The notes under the pieces: model-generated | Database searches by the model: none | Seen by the model: only the letters and a program-made list of their open reading frames with translations | What the model was told of the DNA's origin: nothing | Assembly (NCBI GenBank): GCA_036346405.1 | Contig: CM070562.1 | Coordinates: forward strand, 67,236,195-67,300,194 | Direction of reading: 5' to 3' | Source: Phyllostachys edulis | Lineage: Eukaryota; Streptophyta; Magnoliopsida; Poales; Poaceae | DNA length: 64,000 nucleotides | Part shown: positions 11,581 to 22,833 of the stretch, piece after piece | How positions within the stretch are numbered: the first letter of the stretch is position 1 | Layout: each line of letters opens with the position of its first letter | Made by a program: the position numbers and the translations under genes

Positions 11581-11829
11581 CCGAAAGGTGTCATCATAGT
11601 TCGAGGAGACCGCAAAATGGCTTATGCATGTGATCGGAAGTCCTTAGAACTGGTCGATGAGCTTTCGACCAGGGAAATTAACCTGTCACCTGCGCAGGTC
11701 AAACACTCGAGGCCAAAGATGGTGCCAAAGCCTTCCGACCAGACCAAAGATGTACCACTCAGCAAAGGCGCTCCTCCGAGAGGCGTCAACACTTCGTCTG
11801 GGTCAAGAAACGCTGATGCGTCCGACCAA

Positions 11830-12801
11830 AAGGTACTGGTCGAGGCAGGACTAATCTCCTTCCTTCGAGAAAATCAGGATGTATTCGCCTGGCAGGTGTC
11901 CGACATGCTCGGAGTCCCCAGGGAGATGATCAAGCACAGGCTAGCTCTCTAGCCTGACAAAAAACCGGTCAAGCAGAAGCTCTGGTGTTTCGAACCTGAT
12001 CAGAAGGAGGCAATCCAGTCGAAGATTGACAAGCTCCTCAAGGTTGGGTTTATTCGTGAAGTCGACTACCCAGAGTGGCTCGCCAATCCTGTAATGGTTA
12101 GAAAAAGCAATGGGAAATGGCGAATGTGTATTGACTTCACAGATCTTAATAAAGCTTATCCCAAGGATGACTTTCCCCTTCCACGCATTGATTAACTTGT
12201 AGACTCCACTTCAGGGTGTGAGTTATTAAGTTTTTTGGATGCATACTCAGGGTACCACCAGATTAACATGAGTAAAGAAGATGAAGAGAAAACTTCCTTC
12301 ATCACTCCATATGGCACTTACTGCTATGTTAAGATGCTGTTTGGTCTCAGAAACGCTGGTGCGACTTTCCAAAGGTTGATGTAGAAAATCTTTAATCCTC
12401 AGATAGGTCGAAGTCTGGAAGCTTATGTTGATGACTTGGTCATAAAAAGCATCCACGCTGACGACCATATTTCCGACCTATATGAAACTTTCAATAACTT
12501 AAGAAGGCATAACCTTAAGTTAAATCCAGAGAAGTGTGTGTTTGGAGTTTTGTCTGGAAAGCTTCTTGGGTTCCTAGTTTTGGCTAGAGGTATTGAGGCA
12601 AATCCAGTGAAAATTTCGGCCATCGATCAGATACGCCCTCCGACCACAAAGAAGGAAGTCCAAAAACTAATCGGCTGTATGGCAACGCTAAGTCGTTTCA
12701 TAGCATGGTTAGTGTCACGACATGAAATGAGGGTCTGCCCGGTACGACTTCATCGGGAGATAGTGTTCGCACAACCAATTCACTTAAAGTTTGGGGGCTA
12801 G
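11830..12801 (+). pseudogene. Tat2 reverse transcriptase, truncated, with stops
   Basis: Clear Ty3/gypsy RT order: ENQDVFAW (about 11870), the fingers region with WRMCIDFTDLNKAYPKDDFP (about 12120-12178), FLDAYSGYHQI (about 12235), TPYGTYCYVKMLFGLRNAGA (about 12306-12365) and the catalytic YVDD at 12424-12435, followed by KCVFGV and a GxLLGFLV block. Stop codons fall at 11950-11952 (TAG), about 12193 (TAA) and about 12382 (TAG). After the connection start (about 12710) the frame jumps to an unrelated tail and reaches the polypurine tract, so RNase H and integrase are gone. The YVDD residues are intact but the protein cannot be made whole. Confidence 0.88.
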
Positions 12802-12802
12802 G
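12786..12802 (+). promoter_or_regulatory. Tat2 polypurine tract
   Basis: AAGTTTGGGGGCTAGG lies directly before the 3' LTR start (TGATGAGG), the position expected for plus-strand priming. Tat1 has an equivalent GGGGGGCTAGA at its 3' LTR. Confidence 0.75.
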
Positions 12803-14836
12803 TGATGAGGATTAAACTCTTGATGTATTACTTTAATACATAATAAAAGACCATATGTCTTCATGGTCGTAACCCCTAAAGCTCACGACCTCTGTGATCG
12901 TAAGGATTCCAGAGGTTATTTCAAGGATACCCTAGTTGGACGAGGACCCTAGTCAGACGAGGGCCTATACCTAGTGTTGGAGATATGCCCTAGAGGCAAT
13001 CATAGAGATGATGATATTTCGTTGTATCCATGATTTAATAAATGTTCCTTGAATATTACCATTGTATTGATTAACAAGTATGTGACTTGTTTGTGAAACT
13101 CTTTACTTGTATGGTTATTCTAAAGTTGTCCCTAGTCGGAGTTCATGTGAGGACACACGTGAATGATGGATTAGCACATGTATCGGTTGATGACCATGTT
13201 TCACAGGTCATAGACATGGAGATGTCAAACCAATAATGTGGACACATGTTTAGAACATGGGGTTGGACTGACCCAACATGAGACATAACAATTATACTTA
13301 TGGTTCTCTCTACACAATGTGTACGCCTTGTCCTTAGACACGAGATTATGCATGTACTTGAGATGTGAATTGACCTACTTAGGGGCTATCAAACGCTACT
13401 CAAATGGGGTAGTTATAAAGGTAGCTTCGGGTTTGTCATGAAGCATCTTTGCGAGGCATGGTCGGTCGAGATGGGATTTGCCCTCTCTACCGAGAGAGAT
13501 ATCTCTGGGCCCTCGAGTGATCGGATCGAAATGCATGGCCATGCTACTTAAGGTTAAGAGTTAACCTAGTAAGGGATTAGGATCACGAGGATCGAGAAAG
13601 AGTGGTCGACTTGGAGCTCGGCCGAATATCGTGAGCAAAGGGATTAGCATGTACATAACGTTGTGATGGTTCGTCCGATATGATCTTTGTGTATGCGTTT
13701 AGGAGTTGGCACGTCTTGCTAGAGGCGCTACCAACTATTGACCAAGTATGTATACTCGCGTCATGTCTAAACATACGTGAACCTATAGGGTCACACACTT
13801 AAGAAGTGAAGCCTAATTCGGATTGGATCCGAATTAGGCTGAGCATTGAGTCCTAATGGGCCTCTATTAGTAGAAGCCCATTGTAAGGCGTCTATAAAAG
13901 GAGAACAAGGCGCCGTGATTGGTGATGAGTTTTTCGTGATATCCTCAAACCACGCCGCCACCCTCCCACGCCCTAATCGCTCGCGCGGATCTAGTAGTCC
14001 GGCGTCGTCGCTTCCTCCGTGCGTGTGGATACCTTTGGGGCGCCAGCATCATGGCGTTTGGACGAACCGCAAGAGAGGAGTCAGACGTGGGGCGCCGCGA
14101 CGAGGACGAGGAAGTGTCGACTACTCTGCCCGACGTCTTTGCATCAACTTAGTACGACTACTCTGCCTCGACGTCTTTGCATCAATTTCCTTTTCTTGGC
14201 GTCTAGTGGTAAGACCGTGATCTATAACTGCAGTGATCTTGGTTTACGGGTAGAATTTTTATTATTTTGCGCTAGTGTAGCCTACCCGTAGCCCTACACC
14301 TAGTCCCCGACCAGATGACCGCTCGTAGAAGCAATGAACTAGCATCCGGATCTAACTCCGGGTATATTCCATACCATGTGATGAATGGAACACTTGTCAT
14401 ATTTGGTCCATACCACGCGACATTTCATAATCTAAAGACACTGACAATAACCACCTTACGGTTGTGTGTCTCATAGGCGCACAACCGTCGAACAGTTGAT
14501 ACTTTGTCAACCACTGCCTCCTTCCGACCGGACACGTCACTTCCCAACAGGCGCCACTTCCAGGAGTAACTGCCGCCACTTCGTCAACTACTTAAAGAAG
14601 AACACAAGCGGCAGAAGGGGAGATCAAATCCAATTCGAAAAATCAACAAACGATTGGATTTTGATAGCATAGCAAGCATTACGTTTAATGTAATTAGGAT
14701 TAGTCCACCGCCTTGTCGAAGGCACCCCTTGTAATAGCCAGTTCATAACAATAAAGAACAGTCCCATTCTCTCCCAAGAACTCTCTGCCATTTTTTTTCT
14801 TTTCATTTCGTAAGATTGGCGACTCGATCGTCGACA
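12803..14836 (+). repeat. Tat2 3' LTR (with a nested Copia solo LTR)
   Basis: Starts TGATGAGGATTAAACTC and ends TCGATCGTCGACA; about 705 bp after removing the nested Copia insertion and its duplicated target. The retained part 14299-14836 contains the LTR promoter and transcript-end half, including ACTTAAAGAAG near 14589 as a weak TATA-like site. Confidence 0.82.
12975..14298 (+). mobile_element. Solo LTR of an Angela/BARE-type Copia element, TSD CCTAG
   Basis: Begins TGTTGGAGATATGCCCTAGA and ends CCCGTAGCCCTACA, 1324 bp, flanked by perfect repeats CCTAG (12970-12974 and 14299-14303). The start is the hallmark of the abundant grass Angela/BARE/WIS Copia LTRs. A second copy of the family lies at 49533-51094, and the two share the opening 40 bp and long internal tracts. 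It sits inside the Tat2 3' LTR and is therefore younger than that element. Confidence 0.92.
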
Positions 14837-14841
14837 AACCT

Positions 14842-15733
14842 ACTTTTATTTATCCCCACATAGCGCAAGAGGGGGCTTCCGACGGATAGTTCAATTCAAT
14901 GGAAGTGAAATCTTAGCGAGCATGACTATGTTGGGATGGCGCATTGTAAAGGACTTGTGATAATCACTTAGTCGTACACCTACGGAAGTGTGTCAGATGG
15001 ACATCATAAGTTGATTATCCCTTGTGGGTAAAGTTGTACAACCTCTGCAGAATGTAAAACTATTCGAATAGTTGTGTCCACGGTCATGGACATGCTGAGC
15101 AAAGTCTTTCGCGGATTAGACTATGGTTTTGTTTTACAAATGGTTTGACAAAAATAATTTGATGGATGTCTATTCCATGTGGGAAATTGGGCAGAAAGCC
15201 TTGGTGTAAGGGGGTTAGTCCTTCACCAAAAGTGCATCTTGCACTAACTTGACAATTTAAAATCAAAGAATTTTAGATATACTACAACTGCTTTGGAACT
15301 TAGTAAATGTATTTAAAATATCAAAAGTTGCTTTTGCACAAATAACCCTATACGCCTTCCTTTGATAATATACATGCATGCATTAACTCTGTTATAGGTG
15401 TAACTTGCGGAGTATATTTTTGTGCTCACCCTTGCTTAATAAAATATTGTTCAGAGGAGAAGGACTTCGCTACCGGTGTGGACCTCGACGACTAAGCCGC
15501 TACCCCAGTTGATTGCCTGCGGCAGATTAGCTGGGTTCTACTACTTCTTCGTCTTCCACTGTGTTCTTTTCTTTTTGGCTTGTAAGTTTTTCTTGTAATA
15601 AAATCTTATATTATTAATAAAGTTGTGCGAATTATGGAGGCTACCATATTTGTTTACTGTGTACACTAGCTACTGTTCTAGGGACTTGTGTAGAATACAC
15701 AGAGGATTTGGGGGTGTTACTCCCGGGTCCTCA
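14842..15733 (+). mobile_element. Tekay-like gypsy LTR, plus strand, 3' part
   Basis: Continues the LTR interrupted at 8719. It contains the GCGCAAGAGGGGGCTTCC block (also at 62511), the conserved palindrome CTATTCGAATAG at 15060-15071 followed by the GTGTCCACGGTCATGGACAT block, TATCCTTCACC-type sequence, an AATAAA-rich polyadenylation-like stretch near 15595-15625, and TGTGTACACTAGCT near 15659. The end at CCCGGGTCCTCA (about 15733) is inferred from other members that end in GGGTCC...CA. Confidence 0.65.
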
Positions 15734-16201
15734 AGGGTATTTCAGATATTTCATCATTCATCTACAGCTGCAGTAGTCAGTCAGCCTACTAAAAAGTCAG
15801 GTTGCCAAACGACCTCTTAGGAAAAGCTATAGTCACCAGCTATAGCTACTTTTCAGCTCAAAAAACCAAAAGCAACTTTTCAACAAAGCTACAACTCCCC
15901 CCAAACAAGGCCTTAGGCTTGTGCACAAGCTAGCTTCTGGTTGGCTACCCTAAAAAGTTGTTGTCTAGAGAAGCCAAGTAGCAAAATGAACGATCGGCGT
16001 AACTTTGTCATTTGCCAGTTGATTCTTTGCCACAAGCTAGCTAAAAGCTCCTTGGCCAGATTCTGCTTCTCATCACAAACCATGGTGGCTTGTGTCGAAA
16101 GCCCGATGAGCAACCGAGCCTTTAGAACAGCTTGTAGCTTTTGGGGAAGAAGCTGAAGCTGAAGTCATGCCAAAGGGGGCTTAGTAATCTACAAGTACGT
16201 T
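15734..16201. other. Short DNA-element debris before the Harbinger element
   Basis: 15775-15913 ends CCAAACAAGGCCTTA, which resembles the GGCCTTGTTTGG inverted end of a small PIF/Harbinger-type MITE next to TTA. The opposite end is not recognisable, so this is a fragment at best. 15914-16201 holds repeated AAGCTAGCT and AGCTGAAGCTGAAG words but no coding sequence that I recognise. Confidence 0.35.
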
Positions 16202-17621
16202 GGCCTTGCTTGTTTAGCTTAGGCATTTTGGCTTATAACTTAAAGTCAGCGTTTTGGCTTAAGCGACTTTTAAGCACCTAGTTTTTAAGCCAAACCAGGG
16301 TGTTTGATAATCTGGCTTTTCTATGGGCTGGTTGGCTTATTGAGTTGTGTGTGAGTGATAAAAATTTTGAATTGCCCTTGAGGGTTTGGATGACCTATTT
16401 ATGCATGTATTTAAATTTATTTTTGCATGGGAATTAAAAATATGACGATATAAGCAAGTGTACATACTAAACAAAATAGATATCGCTTGTGTCTACCAAG
16501 GTCTAACAAAATAATTGCAAATTTGAACATGCACGCATGTATAAATTTTGGACATTGTGTAATGAAACAAAATAATATAGAAATGCAAATATTAGTCGAC
16601 CAAACAAAATACCGTAGAAACAAAATAGTATTTGATTCGATATGATGCAATTATCTTGTCATGGTAACATGTACATATCATATTAATATAATCTATTTAT
16701 CCTCTTATGGCCATCAAAGAAGTAGCAATACTATCATGAAAGACACGCATGTCTCTATCATCAACTGTTGATCCATTGACACCATCTCCTCCAAATGATC
16801 TAGATTGTGTATCGTTTAGATCATAATGTTCGTCAAGATCGCATCTCTCAAAAAGTCCATCACGTAAAGCACTACCTCGGATGAAGTTGGGTAGTGTCAT
16901 ACATGCAATTATCATTTTTATTTGCTTCTCCATTTTGTAACTTGGCAAAGTCAACAAGATTCTCATTTCATCTTCAACACAACAAAGGAACGCTCAATCA
17001 CATTTCGAAGCGATGAGTGAGCATGATTGAACACCTCATATTTGCCACTCGGTTGCCTACCATAGCGAAATTTTGATAGATGTTACTTTTGTCCTTTGTA
17101 AGGAGCTAGATAGCCCTTTCGATTGGGATAACCCGCATCAATAAGATAATATTTTCCTACATAACATAGATAGATAAGTGTTGACAATGCAAATTAGAAA
17201 TGCTATCATAATAATTAATTATAGGATGAAAGAAGCAAAGTACTTTCAGGAGGATGTGGAAACCGGTTTGAATACTTCTCCAAAGTATGATAAAAAAAAT
17301 CATTGTGTCATGCGTTGAACCCGGCCATCCAGCAACAACAAAGGTAAACCTCATGTCGAAGTCACACACCACAATCACGTTTTGAGACGTATATCCATGG
17401 CAACTAGTGTGGGCAACATGCTCATCCACTGAAACAACAATAGGTACATGTGTGCCATCTATTGCACCTATGCAGTTGTTAAAATGAGGCGAGAAGCGAT
17501 TATCTTGAAGTCTTTGATACACTGTTGTGAACGTTGGATCCCTTGATTTAATATTATCTTTAGATAAAGGATACACACATTTCAAGACTTCACAAAACTT
17601 TGTATTGATTGTTTACGTTAA
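16202..17621 (-). mobile_element. PIF/Harbinger element, transposase half
   Basis: The left edge reads GGCCTTGCTTGTTTAGCTTA, a plausible Harbinger inverted end. Its counterpart appears inverted near 32636-32657 and at 37155-37172 as CTAAACAAACAG. The interior carries the transposase gene on the minus strand. At 17621/17622 the gene is cut by the start of a gypsy LTR (TGTAACGTCC), and sequence fitting the other half of a Harbinger element (Myb ORF) is found at 29990-32660. Confidence 0.7.
16697..17621 (-). pseudogene. PIF/Harbinger transposase (DDE_Tnp_4), two exons, broken
   Basis: The minus strand encodes the catalytic blocks NCIGAIDGTHVPIVV (first D, about 17455), GWPGSTHD (second D, about 17310) and LRNVIERSF (E, about 16994), the DDE triad of Harbinger transposases. 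Exon 1 runs 17621-17244 and exon 2 17156-16697. The 87-bp intron has GT at 17243 and AG at 17157, and the residues EKYSNRFPHPPE and KYYLIDAGYPN join across it. A T8 tract near 17285 shifts the frame after GSTHD; a TAA follows YKGQK in exon 2, and another frame break follows VLKMK. The amino end is lost at the LTR insertion. The protein would cut and join the element together with its Myb-like partner; this copy is inactive. Confidence 0.85.
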
Positions 17622-17778
17622 TGTAACGTCCCAAGATTTGGCTTTTCAAAAATCTTTTGAGTAGTTTAGGTCCCTAGAAAATTTCACAAATTTTATTTGA
17701 ATTAATAAAGCTTAATTGGTAATTTCCTAAATTCAAAATATTTAATTTGACTAATCTAAACATCAATTTTAATAAAAA
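17622..17778 (+). mobile_element. Start of a Tekay-like gypsy LTR
   Basis: Begins TGTAACGTCCCAAGATTTGG and matches the first ~155 bp of the minus-strand LTR ending at 47046 (shared AATTTAATTTGACTAAT-type tract). It stops at AATAAAAA and resumes at about 19083. The sequence between is a copy of Harbinger and flank DNA. Confidence 0.75.
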
Positions 17779-18785
17779 CCGGGTGCCCCTTCCATCAAGC
17801 ATCAGATGCAGCTATAGTTCCTTTTTGATGATCCCAACCTAGCCCAGTTGCTTTTTATTTCAAATCGTTCGACAAATTGTGTTCTTTCTTCAATGCTTTC
17901 CGGTGGTTTTTGAGTTGTTTTTTGTCGTGTTTTTTTCCCATGTCTTTTCAAAGAACTTCTTCTGTAGGATTTTGTAGCCAGTGGAATTCAAACATCCTAA
18001 TGGTCTATTCCTAGCACCAACTTCCTCGGCACAAATCTGACAAAATGTTTTTTGCTAAATGTATCCCGATTTGCCTTGCTAGGAGCAACTAGTTCCATCT
18101 AAACAATTTATAAGATTATTTATAAAAATTTTAGGGCATAAGGAAATGGTGTGCAAAACTAACATTGTAACTTGTAACACAACAATAGTTAAAGTTCTGG
18201 AGGTTTTGTTTTCAGAAGATGGCATATATTGTTCAAGTTTGCATCATTCTACAGCACAAAACAACAAAAAAAAGTCTAAAAATAAATGACACTGGCCAAT
18301 ATACAACTATTTAATCAGTGATTTAGCAACAACTAGCCACACATTAAGTTTGGTACAACTGTAACACAAGTTAAGCACTATGACGATGCTTGTGCGGTTG
18401 TGCCCCAGCTTGTTACCTTATGGGCCTCCAAGCGTAGGGCTGCTAGTATTAATTCTAGCCCAAAGCATGCCGTGATGAATATGATGCTGAAGCATGCAAT
18501 TCATTCTTATTCTAGTGCAAACTCAAATCTAGGGATTGAGCTTGCAGTAGGCTTGCAGCATGTAGATCAAGTACTGAGTTATGTTGGATGGTTGTCTTCA
18601 ATCTTTCTTATTCTGTTATAAAATCAAATCTAGCCATTGAGTATGTTATATGCTTGCAGCATGTAAATCAACTATTCAATCGCCTTATTGTTCTGCTATT
18701 TAATCGCAGCTTCTTTGATACTATTCGTGGCATTTGTATGATAGGAAAAATCACGGACAGAGCTACAATTACGTCTTAGGTACAA
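17779..18785 (-). pseudogene. Copy of a Harbinger Myb/SANT-like ORF region, broken
   Basis: Collinear with 30836-32010 (shared CTTCCATCAAGCATCA, GCTATAGTTCCTTTTTGATG and long following tracts to ACGGACAGAGCTACAATTAC). It encodes on the minus strand the amino half of the Myb-like protein but with more frame breaks than the 30-kb copy. About 185 bp present at 31730-31905 in the other copy are missing here. Its presence inside an interrupted LTR points to duplication or template switching rather than transposition. Confidence 0.7.
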
Positions 18786-19082
18786 AAAAAAAGTAGTACA
18801 TCTGGTTGGTTTATGTTAATGTCAATCAACACCTAAACAAACTGATGGTTGTATGCAACTAGTACATCTAGTTGGTTTATGTTAACGTCAATCAACACCG
18901 TGATAGCCATTGCAAAAAAACGATTTCGATCAATTACATACGCCGCACGCACGTGGCACGGTAATGTGTTGACGAAGACTAAACATTTTGTCCTTGCAAC
19001 CATTATTTCCGTGTGTTTGGATCGTGTTCGTCCGATTCTCCTTCACCTTCGCTGGCCAATGGTTTTAGTCAAGCATGCAAGG
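18786..19082. repeat. Orphan flank sequence, copy 1 of 4
   Basis: Contains AGTACATCTAGTTGGTTTAT, AATGTCAATCAACACC, GATTTCGATCAATTACATAC and CACGTGGCACGGTAATGTG, ending GTTTTAGTCAAGCATGCAAG. The same ordered blocks recur at 21105-21275, 36444-36765 and 37178-37509. There is no coding potential and no recognisable TE family; the adjacent Harbinger ends suggest it is the sequence that flanked an ancestral Harbinger insertion. Confidence 0.7.
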
Positions 19083-19222
19083 AATTTTACTGTATTTTCT
19101 TGGTTTTTTCCGAAATTATTTGTTATTTATTTGGCTTCGTTTGGATTTTCAGCTTTTCTTTAAATCCTAAATTATTTCTATTTCTGAAATCCTTCGTGGG
19201 CGAAATTCCTTCGGCCCACTCC

Positions 19223-19250
19223 GCTCTCTCTCTCTCTCTCTCTTTCTCCC
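19223..19250. repeat. CT microsatellite
   Basis: A run of about ten CT dinucleotides. Shorter related CT tracts sit at the same LTR position in copy 2 (about 21393) and at 29391-29408. Confidence 0.9.
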
Positions 19251-19435
19251 CTCTAGCCCACCTAACCTTTGGCCCAGCCCAACCATCACGCCGCCAGCCC
19301 AGCGCGCCGCTCAAACCCTAGCGTTCACGGGCCCACTGTCGGCATGCGGCTGCGCCTCGGCCTTGCAGCGCGTTGCGCTCCTTTCTCTGCCGCTGCCGCT
19401 TTTGAGCGTCTGTGCCCTAGCGCGCCTCCCCACTC

Positions 19436-19444
19436 TATAAATAG
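19436..19444 (+). promoter_or_regulatory. LTR TATA box
   Basis: TATAAATAG follows a GC-rich stretch (CCTCCCCACTC). The same site occurs in copy 2 at 21599-21607, and equivalent sites occur in other members (TATAAAAG at 39843, TATAAATG at 60940), marking the likely core promoter of this LTR family. Confidence 0.65.
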
Positions 19445-21098
19445 CACCGTCCGTGCACATTGTGTCGCCCTCGCGCCACCGTTCCTCATGCCCTACCCGC
19501 CATTGCCCGAGCGGCGCCAAGCCCGCCGCCCGACGCCTTCTTCTCCAAAGCCAGCACCGCGCTTTCCTCGTCGTTCCTCCGACGTTGAAGCCTCCTAAGC
19601 TGGCGCGACCACGTCATCTTGATCACCCCATCCTCCTCTACACGTTGCTGCCACCCACTGAGGCAACCTTACCTTCTAGCACCGACGCCATTGTCGTCTT
19701 CTCCATCTCCGGCCGCCCAAAACCGCTTCCGTCACGTTCTCCATTGACTCGGTGAGACACTCTCGATTTTGATCGCGTCACTGTGGGCTTGATCTTCCAA
19801 TCTATCTATTTCACCTTTCGATTTCGTGTTTCGTTCTTTGTGCGTCTAGAATCGATCATTCTTTGTCAACTCCGGCCGCTGCCTTTCTACGCCGATTGTG
19901 CCTTCTCCGGTGGCCTCCGCCGCGCATGGACACTACCATCGGGATCACCGCTCGACGTTCGACATCATGCCCCACCTCCCTTAGCCAGAACGACGCCCCC
20001 GTAGCGTGTTGCCGCCGGACAACCCGCCGCCGCCGTTGCTTACTGGCTTGTCGTCGACGATTGACGCCGTCCCTCGCCGTCGGACCCACGTCACAGAGAC
20101 CACCTTCGCTTCCTCTTCCCGTTTTGGTCATCCACTAGCGCCACCGTGACCCGTAGCTCCGACGAGCCCGAGCGCCATCGTGCCTCTGTGCACGTGGCCA
20201 AAGCCACGCCAGCTGCCATGTCATTGCTTGCATCACCTGCCACCTCACCGCCTCGCCATCACCACGTAGACACCTACGTGTCCACCTAAACCTAACCCTA
20301 ACCCGAAACCAAAACCATGTAGACTCGGTCCACCGTGGACCCAGTCTATGACACCTAGAACCCACCTTGTGAGCACTGTTGCATGGACCTAATCCACTAT
20401 GCACCGTAGACCCAACTCCATGGACATGGTCTTTGGATCAATGGCCCACATGTCATTCTCTTTGACCTCTCTAGAATTAATTTAATTCTTGAAAAATCTT
20501 TTTATCTTATTGGCCCTAAATGTCACTCTCTTTACCTTATTTCTAGAATTATTTTTAATTCTAGAAACTCATAAATATCAATAGGTCCCACATGTCATAC
20601 ACTCAGCCATTTTCTAATATTTTGCAGAATAGAATATTCCGAGAATATTCCGTAGACCCCAATTATCAGTTTCTCTCTCTTTTCTTTTTCAACATTTCAT
20701 GTGAATTTCAATCTTCTGAGAGCTCGTTCTTTCTCATACGAACTCCGATTGAACCCATTCAAGTTTCTAAATTCATCTAAATTCATTATCTACCTTCTAG
20801 TACCATTCAATTTAAATTTGGAGTTTATTTGATTTGTCTTTGTGAATTTTGTTTGTTTGTGCTTTCTTATCGATTAGACGTCGAAGTCCCGGAATCGTCC
20901 GAATGAGCTGAAGGTCAAGGAAGTAGAAGATCGAAGATAAAATAACATCATCATTGCTATAGGAAGGCAAGTTGTACCTTTGATCATGTTAAACCCAGTT
21001 TTCCAAAATTACTTTGATTCAATTATTGCATTCTATTTTAAGTATTTAATTAAATGCTTTGGGTTTAGTTATTAATCCAAATTGATTATATCCACCTT

Positions 21099-21968
21099 GC
21101 CAATGCAAAAAAATGATTTTGATTAGTTACATATGTCGCACGCACATGGCACAGTAATGTGTTGACGAAGACTAAACATTTTGTCCTTGCAACCATTATT
21201 TCCATGTGTTTGGATCTTGTTCGTCCGATTCTCCTTCGCCTTTGCTAGCCAATGGTTTTAGTCAAGCATGCAAGGAATTTCAAATTTATTTGTTATTTAT
21301 TTGGCTTCATTTGGATTTTCTGCTTTTCTTTAAATCCTAAATAATTTCTATTTCCGAAATCCTTCGTGGGCCAAATTCCTTCGGCCCACTCCGCTCTCTC
21401 TCTCCCCTCCAGCCCACCTAACCTTCGGCCCAGCCCAATCACCACGCCGCCAACCCAGCGTGCCGCCCAAACACTAGCGTTTATTTGGGCCCACTGTCGG
21501 TAGTGTTGCGCCTTAGTGCTTGCCAGCGCGTCGCGTGCTGCTGCGTTCTCCGTTGCCGCCACTTTTAGGCATCCGTGCCCTAGCGCGCCTCCCCACGCTA
21601 TAAATAGCATCGTCCGTGCGCATCACGCCACCCTCACGCCGCTGTTCCTCGTGCCCTACCCACCATCGCCCGAGCGCCGCCAAGCCCGCCGCCCGATGCC
21701 TTCTTGTCCGAAGCTGGCGCCGCGCTTTCCTCGTCGTTCCTCCAATGTTGAGGCTTCCCTAGTCGGCGCGACCACGTTACCTTGATCGCCCCATCCTCCT
21801 CTACACGTTGCCGCCACCCACCGGGGCTCCCTTGCCTTCTATCGCCGACGCCATCATCGTCTTCTCCGTCTTCGACCGCCCAAACCACTTCCGTTACGTT
21901 CTCCATTGACTCGGTGAGACACTCTCGATTTTGATCGCGTCAGTCTGGGCTTGATTTTCCAATCTATC
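21099..21968 (+). repeat. Tandem segmental duplication, copy 2, left part
   Basis: Repeats 18906 onward with scattered substitutions and small indels (orphan flank copy at 21105-21275, then LTR). It is interrupted at 21968 by the Tat1 element and resumes at 28812, where CTATCTATTTCACATTTC matches 19800 of copy 1. Confidence 0.8.
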
Positions 21969-22764
21969 TGACGAGGATCTAATAATCCTCATTTAATTAT
22001 TTATCGGTAATTCTTATTATGGATAATAATACCATTATATGGTTATTGAGTATACCCCTTAATGTTCATAAGAGAGAAGCTGGAGTCGTAAGACCTTCTA
22101 TGACTACTGTGTGGTCGTAAGTTCTTCCACGGCCACCCCATAGTCGTAAGTCCTTCTACGACTACATCATGGTCGCAAGTTCTTTTATGACCACCACGTG
22201 GTCGCAAGTTCTTTTACGACCACCATATGGTCGTAGGTCCTTCTATGACTAGGTCAGCTACGACCACCCTATAATTGATTGAGCTTGCAGACAAGTAGGC
22301 ACAATTGATTAGGGCATCTAAACAGTTAGTATACGCTGTTATTCTCTAGAATAATTGTATGATTAAACTCTCTGTCCTGATGATAACCGCCTGGCGACAT
22401 GGAGACGTTAGTACTCCAGCAATAATCTCTAGTAATTGCTTCATCATCTGAAGCGTTGAGGCGCTATTTGGACTGGAGAAACCACCGCCCACTTCGAGCA
22501 CTATATAAAGGGCAGAATCAGCAGACAGTAGAGGGGCAAAAAGAAAGGGCGCGATCAGGAGTACAAAATATTAGAATTTGGTCTTTCTCTTGATCTGTAA
22601 CCAGTATACTCAATATAGCCACACAGGAGTAGGGTTATTATTCTCTCCGTAGAAGGCCTGAACCTGTATAAAAATCCATGTGTCATTCTCTCTATGTAAT
22701 TTGAGTCTTGGAGACCCCCTGAATCAAACAATCATTACATAAGATCGATTCTAAAACACCGACA
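21969..22764 (+). repeat. Tat1 5' LTR
   Basis: 796 bp, TG...CA. Contains a hairpin array at about 22090-22270 built from GTCGTAAG...CTACGAC units and a core promoter further on. It differs from the 3' LTR at dozens of positions by eye, so the insertion is not recent. Confidence 0.92.
22502..22509 (+). promoter_or_regulatory. Tat1 LTR TATA box
   Basis: TATATAAA within CACTATATAAAGGGC. The 3' LTR has the identical site at 28550-28557. It is placed about 260 bp before the LTR end, as expected for the U3/R boundary of a Ty3/gypsy element. Confidence 0.75.
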
Positions 22765-22783
22765 GTTGGCACCGACCGTGGGG
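22765..22783 (+). promoter_or_regulatory. Tat1 primer binding site region
   Basis: GTTGGCACCGACCGTGGGG immediately follows the LTR end CCGACA, the position where a tRNA 3' end would anneal to prime minus-strand synthesis. The tRNA species was not determined. Confidence 0.65.
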
Positions 22784-22833
22784 ATCTTCTCGTCAAACCG
22801 GTTTCCTTCATTTTTTTCAACTCTAATGCTTCC

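Larger units (their letters stand above)
8720..14836 (+). mobile_element. Tat-type gypsy element Tat2 (decayed), TSD AACCT
   Basis: A 6.1-kb insertion flanked by perfect direct repeats AACCT (8715-8719 and 14837-14841), both lying in the interior of a Tekay-like LTR. The 5' LTR remnant and the 3' LTR begin with the same sequence (GATTAAACTCTTGATGTATT). Order: LTR, gag, protease, RT, polypurine tract, LTR, as in Ty3/gypsy. RNase H and integrase are deleted. Gag resembles Tat1 below (shared block of the type QAVCWPDRFRPANIEIFNGT), so both are placed in the same Tat-like lineage by inference. It cannot move by itself. Confidence 0.85.
18906..21098 (+). repeat. Tandem segmental duplication, copy 1 (~2.2 kb unit)
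   Basis: The unit runs from the TGCAAAAAAACGATTT block of the orphan flank through its junction with a Tekay-like LTR (CATGCAAGGAATTT) to TTATATCCACCTTGCC. The next bases, 21099 onward, restart the unit. Both copies share the same flank/LTR junction, so the chimeric join predates the duplication. Confidence 0.8.
19083..21098 (+). mobile_element. Tekay-like gypsy LTR, 5' and middle part (duplication copy 1)
   Basis: Same order as the minus-strand LTR at 45060-46990: TTATTTGGCTTCGTTTGG, the CT-rich leader and GCCCACTCCGCTCTC, a GC-rich region, CACATGTCATTC, then GACGTCGAAGTCC and TTTGATCATGTTAAACCC. Several proline/alanine-rich open frames in 19269-20404 are shadows of the GC-rich LTR and show no domain. 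Confidence 0.72.

Noticed and set aside
20290..20303. CCTAACCCTAACCC, telomere-like repeat
   Set aside because: Only two units inside an LTR; too short for a telomeric or interstitial telomere tract.
19269..20404. Long Pro/Ala/Arg-rich open frames on both strands
   Set aside because: They lie in the GC-rich leader of a Tekay-like LTR, recur in other LTR copies with frame breaks and have no domain.
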